Assembly: GCA_047974405.1 (NCBI GenBank)
Contig: JBKECI010000113.1
Location: forward strand, 1-36,532
Length of the DNA: 36,532 nucleotides
Source of the DNA: UPXZ01 sp047974405
GTDB taxonomy: Bacteria; Bacteroidota; Bacteroidia; Bacteroidales; Paludibacteraceae
Reading direction: 5' to 3'
The stretch's first letter is position 1. The number at the start of each line of letters is the position of its first letter. Positions 17,501 to 26,483 of this stretch are shown here, one piece after another. Position numbers and translations under genes: made by a program. The notes under the pieces are model-generated. The model worked only from the letters and a program-made list of their open reading frames with translations, did not search any database and was not told the DNA's origin.

Positions 17501-17686
17501 AAAACCTTTACCAGATTGCGCTTGTCCGTAACTGGTTCCAACCTATTGCTATTGACAAGATACACCGGTTCCGACCCACAAATCAATGCCAACACAAGTT
17601 CTGGAGGTACCGGAGGAATGGGGATAGACAATTATTCAGTACCTAATACCAGAGGATTTAACCTAACGCTTAACGCTACATTCTAA
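14540..17686 (+). pseudogene. SusC/RagA-type TonB-dependent transporter with in-frame TAG
   Basis: A full-length SusC-like gene (1048 codons) interrupted only by TAG at 14918-14920, codon 127. Before it: signal peptide (about 1-20, 'LAYGQ'), a carboxypeptidase-D-like domain ('VKGVVVSSEDNEPLIGVSV') and 'EEVVITAMGVKTEKK' near the plug start. After it the same frame resumes with 'GKQANFINGLQGKVSGINV', the plug ('IIRGISSINPSQSNAPLYILDG') and a 22-strand-type beta barrel to a C-terminal Phe. No frameshift or other lesion is seen. TAG could come from CAG, AAG or GAG by one change. corA and exbD use TAG as a normal stop, so this is a nonsense mutation, a sequence error or a recently inactivated allele. 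It would import what the SusD-like partner binds. Confidence 0.85.
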
Positions 17687-17702
17687 AGAAAAAAATATTA
17701 TT

Positions 17703-17774
17703 ATGAAACGAGTGCAACAAATAGAACTTGATACACAAGAAGATATTTTTGTGCGAGTCACATCTGACAAATAA
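17703..17774 (+). CDS. Possible 23-residue small ORF between susC and susD
   Basis: An ATG 16 bp after the susC stop opens a 24-codon frame ('MKRVQQIELDTQEDIFVRV') ending 18 bp before the susD ATG. It is short, hydrophilic and matches nothing I know. It may be chance within the intergenic spacer. Confidence 0.15.
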   Translation: MKRVQQIELDTQEDIFVRVTSDK

Positions 17775-17792
17775 AAAATCAATCATAAACAG

Positions 17793-19565
17793 ATGAAAAA
17801 AAACATATTATACAACACAGTCATTTTTCTGCTGACATCCTTGATTTTATCGGGATGTACAGATTTTTTCGACATCAATACCAGCATTGACGATCCGGCA
17901 GAGGTTACTCCAGAACAGGTTTTGCCAACAGTGGTGTTTTATTCGTCGCAATTATGTTACGACCATGCAGAATACGGAACCTATCTTTCGCAAGCATTGA
18001 CTACCGGAGGAAGAAGCCAAACCGGCGCTCATGGATATAAGTCGGGTTGGGAGCTACTATCAATGAACAGACACCCTCAGTGGCGCCGTCATTTTTATGA
18101 CATTGGGGTAAACGTCAATGCGATGATAAAAGGGGCCGAAAAAATAAATTCGAAAAATTTTATTCTTATAGGGCGGACAATAATGCTCCAATCGACACTT
18201 TTTACAACAGATGCTTTTGGAGATATGCCCCGTTCGCAGGTGTATAAGTCCAACTCGCCCCAATACGATACGCAAGAGTCTATATACAAATGGATGGAAC
18301 AAGAGGCGGATAGCCTTCTTTTACTGTACAATAATCCTAATTGGACAAACCATCCTGATAACCGAAATATTACAACCAAAATGGATAGGCTTTTTGGAGG
18401 AGACTTAGGCAAATGGAGAGCTTACACAAAAGCCCTAAAAGCCAGAATATTACTAAGAAAACTACCCAATTGGAACAATACTCCTGAAACATGCGACAAA
18501 ATAATTGCCGCTGTGGATGCTGCTTTAAATGACCCCGACTATACTGATGCCCTGTATCACTACGATGGTGGCTCTACAGAAAAAAACTGTCCGTGGGGCC
18601 CCTCGCAGCCCAAATTGAACTTAGGATGGGCCCAAGGCAGAGAAAATTTATTGGCAGATGCTGTCCCTTCCAAGTTTTTTGCCCATGCACTGCTTGGAGT
18701 GTATGAATTTCCGTATAGATCTACACGCGGCTATGCTTTAGATCCGAGAGCCACCCAATTGATGTCTCCCCGCGCAAACGATAAAAATCAAACAATTATC
18801 CGCTATTTGGAAAACAACATAGGTATGCCCGTTTCGATGAAAATTACCTATTACCCCGACTTATACTCCATCAACGGCGAAAATCCATACACCAAAGATA
18901 ATGGATACATCATGCTGATGTCTGCCGAAGAACTATTGTTTATGAAAGCGGAAGCTCAGTATTGGGGCGGAAACAAATCCAAAGCATACGATACTACAAC
19001 AGAAGCAGTAAAAAAGAATATGCTGCGAGTAGGAGTCGCACTAAACAATCCTGTTTACCAAAGCTTTATCGACCGTTTTTTTCAAATAAAACTACCCGGC
19101 GAATCTTTGTTTACCATTGCAGACCTGATGCAGCAAAAATATGTGGCAATGTATCTTCAACCGGAGCAATGGACAGATGTGCGCCGTTACAATTATAGCA
19201 GCGAAAAAAATGGGATTGCCTACGATGGGACGTATGTTTATACCGTCAATAATGCTCATGATGGAGGACTGTCGGTAACACCCGACCATTTTAACCTGAA
19301 ATTTTCTTTAACAAGACCTTACAATCTATACGCCCCTTATTGGATTGACAAAGCTGATAATTTTGGGATAAACGCTAAACTTTCACCCAACGCATGGATT
19401 ATGAGACTGAACTACGATCCCGAAACAGAAGATAAATACAATCGTAAAGAGTTGGAACGCCTTGGAGCGTATAAAAATCCAGAGTGGCTCAGAAAAAGAA
19501 TGATTTGGGCTTATAAAAATAATTCACAAGTAACTTCAATAGATCCAAACATAGAGTGGAAATAA
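17793..19565 (+). CDS. SusD/RagB-like outer-membrane lipoprotein
   Basis: Substrate-binding lid that works with the SusC-like transporter at the outer membrane. The 590-residue product has a lipoprotein signal ('LTSLILSGC', Cys22). 'CTDFFDINTSIDDPAEVTPEQVLP' is the typical SusD-like_2 opening, and 'AYTKALKARILLRK', 'GYIMLMSAEELLFMKAEAQYWGG' and 'EQWTDVRRYNYSS' are TPR-type helices and C-terminal motifs of this family. It lies 106 bp after the susC-like gene. The ligand cannot be read from sequence; the GHL10-type enzyme downstream suggests a glycan or glycoconjugate. The gene is intact although its SusC partner carries a stop. Confidence 0.9.
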   Translation: MKKNILYNTVIFLLTSLILSGCTDFFDINTSIDDPAEVTPEQVLPTVVFYSSQLCYDHAEYGTYLSQALTTGGRSQTGAHGYKSGWELLSMNRHPQWRRHFYDIGVNVNAMIKGAEKINSKNFILIGRTIMLQSTLFTTDAFGDMPRSQVYKSNSPQYDTQESIYKWMEQEADSLLLLYNNPNWTNHPDNRNITTKMDRLFGGDLGKWRAYTKALKARILLRKLPNWNNTPETCDKIIAAVDAALNDPDYTDALYHYDGGSTEKNCPWGPSQPKLNLGWAQGRENLLADAVPSKFFAHALLGVYEFPYRSTRGYALDPRATQLMSPRANDKNQTIIRYLENNIGMPVSMKITYYPDLYSINGENPYTKDNGYIMLMSAEELLFMKAEAQYWGGNKSKAYDTTTEAVKKNMLRVGVALNNPVYQSFIDRFFQIKLPGESLFTIADLMQQKYVAMYLQPEQWTDVRRYNYSSEKNGIAYDGTYVYTVNNAHDGGLSVTPDHFNLKFSLTRPYNLYAPYWIDKADNFGINAKLSPNAWIMRLNYDPETEDKYNRKELERLGAYKNPEWLRKRMIWAYKNNSQVTSIDPNIEWK

Positions 19566-19579
19566 TAAAAAAAATCATT

Positions 19580-20440
19580 ATGAGAACATATTACAAAATA
19601 TTACTTCCTATTTTACCTCTCCTCTTGCTATTTGCGTGCGATAGACACGACTCTATGGACGATGATGTGTTGGTAGGCAATATGGCACCGCAAGTATATT
19701 GGGAGATAGGGAGTAGCACGGTAACTGCCGGCAACAGCGTCCCTTTTGCCGTGCAATACTATACCACAAGCAAAACCCCCATCAGTCATATAGAGGTGTG
19801 GTATAGCATTCAAGAGGAAGAGATAAAGAGCGTTACATGTCCTTGGACTATTTCATTTAGCTATTCACTATCATCAACAGTATCTTCCGAAAAACGTACA
19901 ATGCAAAAGATAAGTAGCTATCCTCATGATGCCACTTACCGAAACGACTCGTTAAAAGCCTATTATTTTGAATCGTCATTTCCAACAAGTGTTACGCTCT
20001 CTTCCATTTCGTGGATAAAGCCATCTTCATTTGCCACGTCAGATTCTGCTAAATTGAAAAAATATTTTGGAGAAAACTATATGCAGCATTTCAAAGACAG
20101 TCTTTTCAAACTGATGTCGGTCAAAGATTTTCAAAATATGTACCAAGGATTGAATTTGGTCGAAGACTTCAGAACATATCTTGATTCTGTTAAAAATGAC
20201 AATACGGGAGGTTATGACTATGTGTTTCCCAAAGATGCCCATGGCAACAGGCCAATCCCGCAAGAGATTGTCGATATATATGAAAACATACCGTTCTCAG
20301 ATATTATTTACAATAAATCCAATAATAGTTACGATGTTGATTTTACACGTCAATATATTCTCAAACCCATTCTTAAGGTGCTGGACAGTAATAATATCGC
20401 AGGAAGTACTAGCATCAATCCGGATATTTATTTAAACTAA
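19580..20440 (+). CDS. Lipoprotein of unknown function in the sus locus
   Basis: Predicted lipoprotein of 286 residues: Lys-poor hydrophobic signal and lipobox 'LLLFAC' with Cys20, then an acidic 'DSMDDD' patch often linked with surface export in Bacteroidota. 'GNMAPQVYWEIGSSTVTAGNSVPFAVQYY' looks like an Ig-like beta strand pair; the C-terminal half is helical and charged. I do not recognise a family. The ATG at 19580 is preferred to one at 19556 that overlaps the susD stop. Position between susD and the PKD lipoprotein suggests an accessory glycan-binding (SusE/F-like) role, by context only. Confidence 0.7.
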   Translation: MRTYYKILLPILPLLLLFACDRHDSMDDDVLVGNMAPQVYWEIGSSTVTAGNSVPFAVQYYTTSKTPISHIEVWYSIQEEEIKSVTCPWTISFSYSLSSTVSSEKRTMQKISSYPHDATYRNDSLKAYYFESSFPTSVTLSSISWIKPSSFATSDSAKLKKYFGENYMQHFKDSLFKLMSVKDFQNMYQGLNLVEDFRTYLDSVKNDNTGGYDYVFPKDAHGNRPIPQEIVDIYENIPFSDIIYNKSNNSYDVDFTRQYILKPILKVLDSNNIAGSTSINPDIYLN

Positions 20441-20445
20441 AAAAC

Positions 20446-22119
20446 ATGAGAAAAATATCAATCATACAAAATACAATGGCTGCGGTGGTCGCTTTTTTCC
20501 TACTCAATAGTTGTTCTGATCATGTGCCAGATATAGAAGAACTTCCCAATCCGTTGGTAGACTTTAACTATTCGATAAAAGACGATACCTATAAAATTGA
20601 TTATTATATTGGAGCAACCGTAGAATTTACGAGTATCTCCAAAGCAACTGGAGAGTGCATCTGGGATTTTGGAGATGGCACAACCGCAACAGGCAGTACT
20701 GTAATCCACAAATACGCCAAAGTAGGTACATTTCAGGTAAAACTTACTGTAGGAAACGAAGGGTATAACAATAAACCGATATACATCAGCGATATAAAAC
20801 CAATATTGAAATTGAATCCTATCCCAGGGGGATTGTGTGAAGTCTTAACCGCTCCCGTAAGCTTCAATGTTACGCTACCCAATCCCGAAGAGTTGAGTGA
20901 AGAATACACTTGGTACTTTCCCGAAGGCTCTTTGGATAAAACAGGGAATACTGTTACTACTTTTTCGGGAAAAGATCCGGGAGAAATCAGATTCAGCAAC
21001 GTAGGTTCACAAACGATAGTATTGGAAGTGAAGTTGGGAGGACGATTATTGGAAGAAGGAGTAATAAAAGTACCTGTCGCATATAACAAGCCTGTACCAA
21101 CCCTATATTATGCTGTGTCAAAAGGAAATATTATGGCTGTAAAGCTGGCTAACGACGCCCCTGCCGGAATGAAAATAATGCCTTTTGATATGGGGGTAAA
21201 ATCGGGACAACACCCTCTCAACATACTATTTAACGATACTTCACTCTATGTGGTTGATTGTGGCAAGCAGTTTACCTATGTGAATGACGTGGACGCCAAT
21301 CAGGGAGATGGAAGAATCTTTGTGATGTCAAAAAGTGGATCCAAAGTAGAAACAATGCTTACCAATTCGGGAGCGGCTTTCAGCGATCCGTTTTATGGCT
21401 ATATAGATGGAAATAAATTATACTTTGCAGACAGAAATACAGGAATAACAGCTATCGGGATAAACGAAAGAAATCGCACCCTTTCTGCCACCGACTTCCC
21501 TTACTATGTACAAAACAACACACTCGGATATTATAGCAAGGGATTGAGCTACGGCGCTATAAACGCCTCCTTTGGTAAAGTTGAAAATGCTTGGTACTGG
21601 TGTAAAACATTCAATGGTAACGGGATATTCCGATTCAAAGATTCCGACATCCTAAAAACAACTGCCACCGAAAACGATCCGGCTCCAACTTTAGGAGTAG
21701 CCATTGCAGGCATGTCTCCAAAATCTTACGTATGGGACAATACCCGAAAGTTAATTTACTTTACCATTTGGGATACCGGCTATGCAGGACTTTATAAATG
21801 CACTTTAAACCAATTGAATGCAATCTCTACAAGAACCGATTTAATCCCTTATCAAATGAAATTGGCAAATGGGAAGACGGTAACTCCCGTTACGGAACCG
21901 GGTAAAGGCGAAGGCGCCACGGGCGAATTTATAGGAATATGCCAATTGGCTTTGGACGAAAGCGACGGGTCCGTATATTTTGGATTACGCTCGGGAGATG
22001 CAAGCGTAAAATCGGGATTGATGCGTTACAATCCGGCAACCAACCACATAGAATATGTTATAGAGGGGATAAACGTCTATGGAGTTTCGGTAAATAAGTC
22101 GCTATCCAAATTATTTTAA
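20446..22119 (+). CDS. PKD-domain surface lipoprotein
   Basis: Lipoprotein of 557 residues with lipobox 'LLNSC' (Cys23). A PKD domain at about 55-105 shows the diagnostic 'CIWDFGDGTTATG' and 'HKYAKVGTFQVKLTV'. A second beta-sandwich follows to about 220, then a long repeat-like region with 'YFADRNTGITAIGI', 'KLIYFTIWDTGYAGLYK' and 'GSVYFGLRSGDASVKSGLMRY', which resembles a beta-propeller of the NHL/YVTN kind. No hydrolase residues are obvious. It starts 5 bp after the previous stop, so it is surely co-transcribed and probably coupled. Likely binds the same glycan or scaffold at the cell surface; function inferred from architecture and context. Confidence 0.8.
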   Translation: MRKISIIQNTMAAVVAFFLLNSCSDHVPDIEELPNPLVDFNYSIKDDTYKIDYYIGATVEFTSISKATGECIWDFGDGTTATGSTVIHKYAKVGTFQVKLTVGNEGYNNKPIYISDIKPILKLNPIPGGLCEVLTAPVSFNVTLPNPEELSEEYTWYFPEGSLDKTGNTVTTFSGKDPGEIRFSNVGSQTIVLEVKLGGRLLEEGVIKVPVAYNKPVPTLYYAVSKGNIMAVKLANDAPAGMKIMPFDMGVKSGQHPLNILFNDTSLYVVDCGKQFTYVNDVDANQGDGRIFVMSKSGSKVETMLTNSGAAFSDPFYGYIDGNKLYFADRNTGITAIGINERNRTLSATDFPYYVQNNTLGYYSKGLSYGAINASFGKVENAWYWCKTFNGNGIFRFKDSDILKTTATENDPAPTLGVAIAGMSPKSYVWDNTRKLIYFTIWDTGYAGLYKCTLNQLNAISTRTDLIPYQMKLANGKTVTPVTEPGKGEGATGEFIGICQLALDESDGSVYFGLRSGDASVKSGLMRYNPATNHIEYVIEGINVYGVSVNKSLSKLF

Positions 22120-22184
22120 TCAAATTGTAAGTCGTTTCTTATATCTAAATAAGTATAAAATATAGCGATAGTCTCGTGTATAGG

Positions 22185-24923
22185 ATGAAAAAGAAAAAAT
22201 TATCAATTACAATAATCGTATTGCTGGCGACAGTTACGCTCTTTGCACAGTCGCCCAAACGAGAAACGAGAGCTTCGTGGCTTACTACAGTGTGGCGTAT
22301 AGATTGGCCCCAAACAGTTGTATCGTCCACAGGAAATGCGACTCAAATTCAAGCACAAAAAAATGAAATGATAAGAATTCTCGATTCTTTGAAATCGTGT
22401 AATATGAATGCTGTCTATTTTCAGGTGCGTTCGCGTTGCGATGCAATGTATCAGTCATCTTACGAACCTTGGTCAACCGATTTAGTTGCCTCGCGAGGTA
22501 TGAATCCCGGATATGATCCGTTGGCATTTACCATCGAAGAGGGACACAAGCGGGGCATTGAAGTGCATGCATGGTTAAACCCATATCGTTACGAAACGGT
22601 AAAAAACCAATGGACAGGACTCCCCGGCGATTACCGAACTGCTCACCCCGAATGGATTTTGAGCTATGCCGATGTTTCCATCCTTGATCCCGGGCGCCCC
22701 GAAGTAAGACAGCGAATTACCTGTATTATCGGAGAAATTGTCAATAATTACAACGTAGATGGGATTATTTTTGACGATTATTTTTACGCTTACGGTGGTA
22801 CATCTTCCACATTGGACGCTGCCACGCAGAGTTTGTACAAGCCCTCCGAAATGAGTTTGGGAAATTGGAGACGCTCCAATATTAACCAAATGATATCGGA
22901 TGTTTACGACACCATTCAATCGATAAAGCCTTATGTGAAATTCGGAGTTTCTCCTTTTGGTATTTGGACAACAAGCGGTACTGTTGCCGCCAATGAGGGT
23001 ATCTCGTTACCGGCAGGCATCACAGGAGGCAATATGTACGAAGAGATATATTGCGACCCGGTAGCTTGGCTCAAACAGGGAAGTGTTGATTATATCTCTC
23101 CGCAACTCTATTGGCCCACGACAAGCATTAATCAGGACTACGATGTTTTATCCCCTTGGTGGTCGAATTTATCAAATAAATTTAATAGACACTTCTATTC
23201 CAGTCAAACATTGACAGGACTCTCCACCTCTTTGTATTCTCCCCGGGTAAAAGCAAAATTATCCATAGAGAATACTTCAGATATAGCAGCCAGTTCGATT
23301 GAGCGAACCGGTTTGCAACGAATTTCGGGAGCCGCTAATGTTTCTCAAGAAGAGATAGGAAAACAGATAAGTCGTAATCGTGTATCTGATATAAACAATG
23401 CTCCCGGTAGTGTATTTTTCTCAACAGAACCCCTTTACACAACAGTAGGATTTACAAATTACCTCCGAAAATATCAGTTTACACACAAGGCTTTAACTCC
23501 TGTGATTGATTGGAAACCTTATACTCAATACGGCTTGATAACTGGGATGACATTGACAGAAAACACATTAACTTGGGACACTGTAAACCCTACCGTTCGC
23601 TATGCGGTTTACGCAATTCCAAATGATGAAGTAAATACGTCTGGTATTTTCAATACATCGCAGTATCTCTTAGGCATATCTTACTCAAATTATTTCGAAA
23701 TTCCGACAAATATTTCTACAGCTGAAAATACTTTTGCGGTTGCCGTTTTGGATAAATACGGACACGAATTTGCTCACAGAATAATGAATCAACCGGTAGG
23801 AATACCCATTGTTGAAAATCTTATTTATCCTTCAAACAATGCTCAAGTTATGCCTCCGTTTGATTTTATATGGACGGCAAATAAATCGACAGACAGTTAT
23901 ATCATCGAAGTTGCTACTGATAATATGTTTGCAAATCCGATTTGCTTTCGTGAAACACAACAAAACTCATTCCCTACCACAAAATTGCAATCGCTTCAAG
24001 ACGGGAAAACATATTATTGGAGAGTGAAAGCTCGAAAATCAAACGCCGAAGACGGCATATCAGAAGTAAGAAGTTTTACAATACATAAATTTGCTCTCAA
24101 TACCCCCTCGACCGGAAATACCAATGTTTCGCTTACCCCCACATTTGAATGGGACAATGTAAGCCCGACAGCATCATATACATTGCAAATTGCTGCTGAT
24201 TTGCAATTTGCCTCTATGATTTATTCGCATACTTTGACCGAAAATTCCTATACGCTCCCCGAAGGAACGCTCGTAGGGGGAACTATGTATTATACCAGAA
24301 TAAAATTAACGGACGGGAATATTTCCACGATTTCCAATATTGTAAGTTTTACCACGGTGGAACTGCCTGTCCCCGTCCCGCAAATAACTAAGCCGGAAAA
24401 CGAAGGACCAATTGCAAATACTTTGATAGAGGTTTGCTGGCAGCAGCAAAATTCACGAGGCTTTCGGGTAGAACTTTCTGAGGACAACACTTTCCCACCG
24501 CGTGGAACAACTATAAAAACGGTGGATGCTTATACTTTTTGTACTACTTACGAAAATTTGTCTGCCGGAAAAACCTATTATATCAGGGTGTTTGGCTTAA
24601 CTTCTACAGGGATGACAGATGCCTCGCAAACTGTAAGTGTGAATATCAATACGGGTGTGAATAGTGCTTTTGTGGATAACTTTCGCTGTTATATTCAAAA
24701 TGGGAAAACAAATTTTGATAATCTTGTTATCTATTCCGAAGGCAATTGTCATGCAAAAATTACCCTCTATACTATTAGAGGAGAATTGCTTTGGAGGACG
24801 GATTCAAATATCTTGTCCGGTAAAAATACATTTGATTTGAATCTTGTAAATCTACAGAAGGGAATTTATCTTATTCAAATTAAAGCAGAGAATTTGAGCG
24901 CTACATTCAAAACAATGAAATAA
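22185..24923 (+). CDS. GHL10-type glycosyl hydrolase with Fn3-like and T9SS-like domains
   Basis: Large secreted enzyme of 912 residues. A signal peptide ends near residue 21 ('VTLFAQS'). Residues about 25-340 match the glycosyl hydrolase-like 10 family (formerly DUF187): 'KRETRASWLTTVWRIDWP', 'NMNAVYFQVRSRCDAMY', 'GIEVHAWLNPYR', 'NVDGIIFDDYFY' (196-201 hold the conserved acidic pair) and 'VKFGVSPFGIW'. Two or three Fn3-like beta domains follow ('GKTYYWRVKARKS', 'GKTYYIRVFGLTS'), then a C-terminal 'IYSEGNCHAKITLYTIRGEL' to 'KGIYLIQI', resembling a T9SS sorting domain. GHL10 proteins act on amino-sugar polymers such as peptidoglycan glycans in a few studied cases; the substrate here is not known. 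ATG at 22185 chosen over GTG at 22176. Confidence 0.88.
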   Translation: MKKKKLSITIIVLLATVTLFAQSPKRETRASWLTTVWRIDWPQTVVSSTGNATQIQAQKNEMIRILDSLKSCNMNAVYFQVRSRCDAMYQSSYEPWSTDLVASRGMNPGYDPLAFTIEEGHKRGIEVHAWLNPYRYETVKNQWTGLPGDYRTAHPEWILSYADVSILDPGRPEVRQRITCIIGEIVNNYNVDGIIFDDYFYAYGGTSSTLDAATQSLYKPSEMSLGNWRRSNINQMISDVYDTIQSIKPYVKFGVSPFGIWTTSGTVAANEGISLPAGITGGNMYEEIYCDPVAWLKQGSVDYISPQLYWPTTSINQDYDVLSPWWSNLSNKFNRHFYSSQTLTGLSTSLYSPRVKAKLSIENTSDIAASSIERTGLQRISGAANVSQEEIGKQISRNRVSDINNAPGSVFFSTEPLYTTVGFTNYLRKYQFTHKALTPVIDWKPYTQYGLITGMTLTENTLTWDTVNPTVRYAVYAIPNDEVNTSGIFNTSQYLLGISYSNYFEIPTNISTAENTFAVAVLDKYGHEFAHRIMNQPVGIPIVENLIYPSNNAQVMPPFDFIWTANKSTDSYIIEVATDNMFANPICFRETQQNSFPTTKLQSLQDGKTYYWRVKARKSNAEDGISEVRSFTIHKFALNTPSTGNTNVSLTPTFEWDNVSPTASYTLQIAADLQFASMIYSHTLTENSYTLPEGTLVGGTMYYTRIKLTDGNISTISNIVSFTTVELPVPVPQITKPENEGPIANTLIEVCWQQQNSRGFRVELSEDNTFPPRGTTIKTVDAYTFCTTYENLSAGKTYYIRVFGLTSTGMTDASQTVSVNINTGVNSAFVDNFRCYIQNGKTNFDNLVIYSEGNCHAKITLYTIRGELLWRTDSNILSGKNTFDLNLVNLQKGIYLIQIKAENLSATFKTMK

Positions 24924-24971
24924 ATATCAATTAAAATATATTTTATTAATCACTAAAAAATTATTACAACT

Positions 24972-26405
24972 ATGAGAAAAAGTGTACTATTTGTAATGCT
25001 GTTCATATGCAGCACGTTTATGACACAAGTATTTGGCTCGAATCCAATGGTTGATCCCGCGACTTATTCTTCCAAGTTTGGCTATAATCTTACTAATCAA
25101 TGGGCTTATACCAATGTTTTAGGAAACTATGTAACAGCCTCCGATTTGTTAGGTGCTGCCGGTAGTGTTCGCGGTATGGCTGTAAAAGAGGGAAAAATGC
25201 TGTTTAGCAGTCGCAATTCGGGTAATCAAATTTTGATTGTTGATGGGGCTACAGGAGCAAAATTAACTCCAGTTAATCTTGCAAGCAATGTATTTACCTA
25301 TATGGGTAAAAACAAAGCCGGAGATGCCGACAGTTTGTGGACTACCCCACTACCTTGCAACGATATTCAGATAGACGATGCAGGTAATGTATTGGTTTCT
25401 AATCTTTCTACATCCAACACAGCCCGTTTTCAGATTTGGAAAATAGACATGGCAACCGGAAATGGTACTGCATTGGTTGACCAGGCAATGATTACCGACT
25501 TTCCTCTGTCTGAGGCAGGAACACGTTTTGATGCTTTTGGAGTGTGGGGAGACGTAACCGGCGATGCTGTTATTATGGCAGCAAGCGCCGACCCCGATGT
25601 GGTAGAAGTTTACAAGTGGACCGTAACCGGAGGTGTTGTTCAAACTCCCGTATCCATAATATTGGATAATTTTACTAAAGGAACTACCTTAACAGACAAA
25701 GCCAACCTTGGTTCAGCTCCCCGTGTTTTGCCACTGGACAATAATTACTTCTACGTAGATGGAAACAACATCATGCCTACGCTTATGGATAAAGACGGTA
25801 ATGTGGTCGATGGTTTTCATAATAAATATTCTGCTTTGACAGACTCGGTAACTTCAACTGGCAACAAATGGACTATGAATGTTGGACACAACGGCGTGAA
25901 AGAGTTTCAAATCGGTAATGATTATTTCATCATTATGTCTGCTACCAACACAGCGGGAGTTCCACCCTCCTCATTCAGAGTTTTCAAATTTGCCGATGCA
26001 GGTAAAGCATTCACAGGTATTGATGTGATGTGGACTTTTCCGCAAGCCGGAATGGGAGGGCAATCAAACTCATACAGAACTGGTATGCCGGTGGTAGAAG
26101 TCAATGGCAATACAGCCAATATCTATGTATATACGGGAGATAACGGATATGCCATGTACACCATGTCGGCTCCTACGGGAGTGAACAACGCTCGTGTATC
26201 TCAAGTAAACGCAGTGTTAAGAGGGAATGTGATAACTATGTCTGAAGAGGTGAAATCGGTTACGATATACGCTGTTAATGGACAAAAAGTCAATACCGCC
26301 TTCAATGTCTCCGAAATAGCCGCACCTTCTCAAAAAGGGATTTATTTGGTAAATATCACCGATAAAATAGGGACGGCAAAAGTACAAAAAATTGTTGTGC
26401 GATAA
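24972..26405 (+). CDS. DUF4623-like secreted protein with T9SS-like tail
   Basis: Secreted protein of 477 residues with signal peptide to about residue 23 ('FMTQVFGSN'). The body reads like a beta-propeller ('VRGMAVKEGKMLFSSRNSGN', 'DIQIDDAGNVLVSNLS', 'FRVFKFADAGKAFTGIDVMW'), as in Bacteroidota DUF4623 proteins. The last 75 residues ('VKSVTIYAVNGQKV' to 'KGIYLVNI' and a terminal 'KIVVR') form a type A T9SS-like sorting domain. It is the last gene of the locus, 48 bp after the GHL10 gene, and precedes a strong terminator. DUF4623 genes commonly sit beside GHL10 and susCD genes; their molecular role is unknown. Confidence 0.75.
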   Translation: MRKSVLFVMLFICSTFMTQVFGSNPMVDPATYSSKFGYNLTNQWAYTNVLGNYVTASDLLGAAGSVRGMAVKEGKMLFSSRNSGNQILIVDGATGAKLTPVNLASNVFTYMGKNKAGDADSLWTTPLPCNDIQIDDAGNVLVSNLSTSNTARFQIWKIDMATGNGTALVDQAMITDFPLSEAGTRFDAFGVWGDVTGDAVIMAASADPDVVEVYKWTVTGGVVQTPVSIILDNFTKGTTLTDKANLGSAPRVLPLDNNYFYVDGNNIMPTLMDKDGNVVDGFHNKYSALTDSVTSTGNKWTMNVGHNGVKEFQIGNDYFIIMSATNTAGVPPSSFRVFKFADAGKAFTGIDVMWTFPQAGMGGQSNSYRTGMPVVEVNGNTANIYVYTGDNGYAMYTMSAPTGVNNARVSQVNAVLRGNVITMSEEVKSVTIYAVNGQKVNTAFNVSEIAAPSQKGIYLVNITDKIGTAKVQKIVVR

Positions 26406-26426
26406 TCGATTACCATTATGATACAG

Positions 26427-26469
26427 AAAAAGACCGATTCAAGATAGAATTTTTGAATCGGTCTTTTTT
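26427..26469. terminator. Strong bidirectional terminator
   Basis: A perfect 16-bp stem (AAAAAGACCGATTCAA at 26427-26442, its complement at 26453-26468) with a 10-nt loop, ending in a run of T's on the plus strand and of A's on the left. It serves both the sus-type locus and convergent valS. Confidence 0.9.
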
Positions 26470-26483
26470 TGGTTAATATTAAT

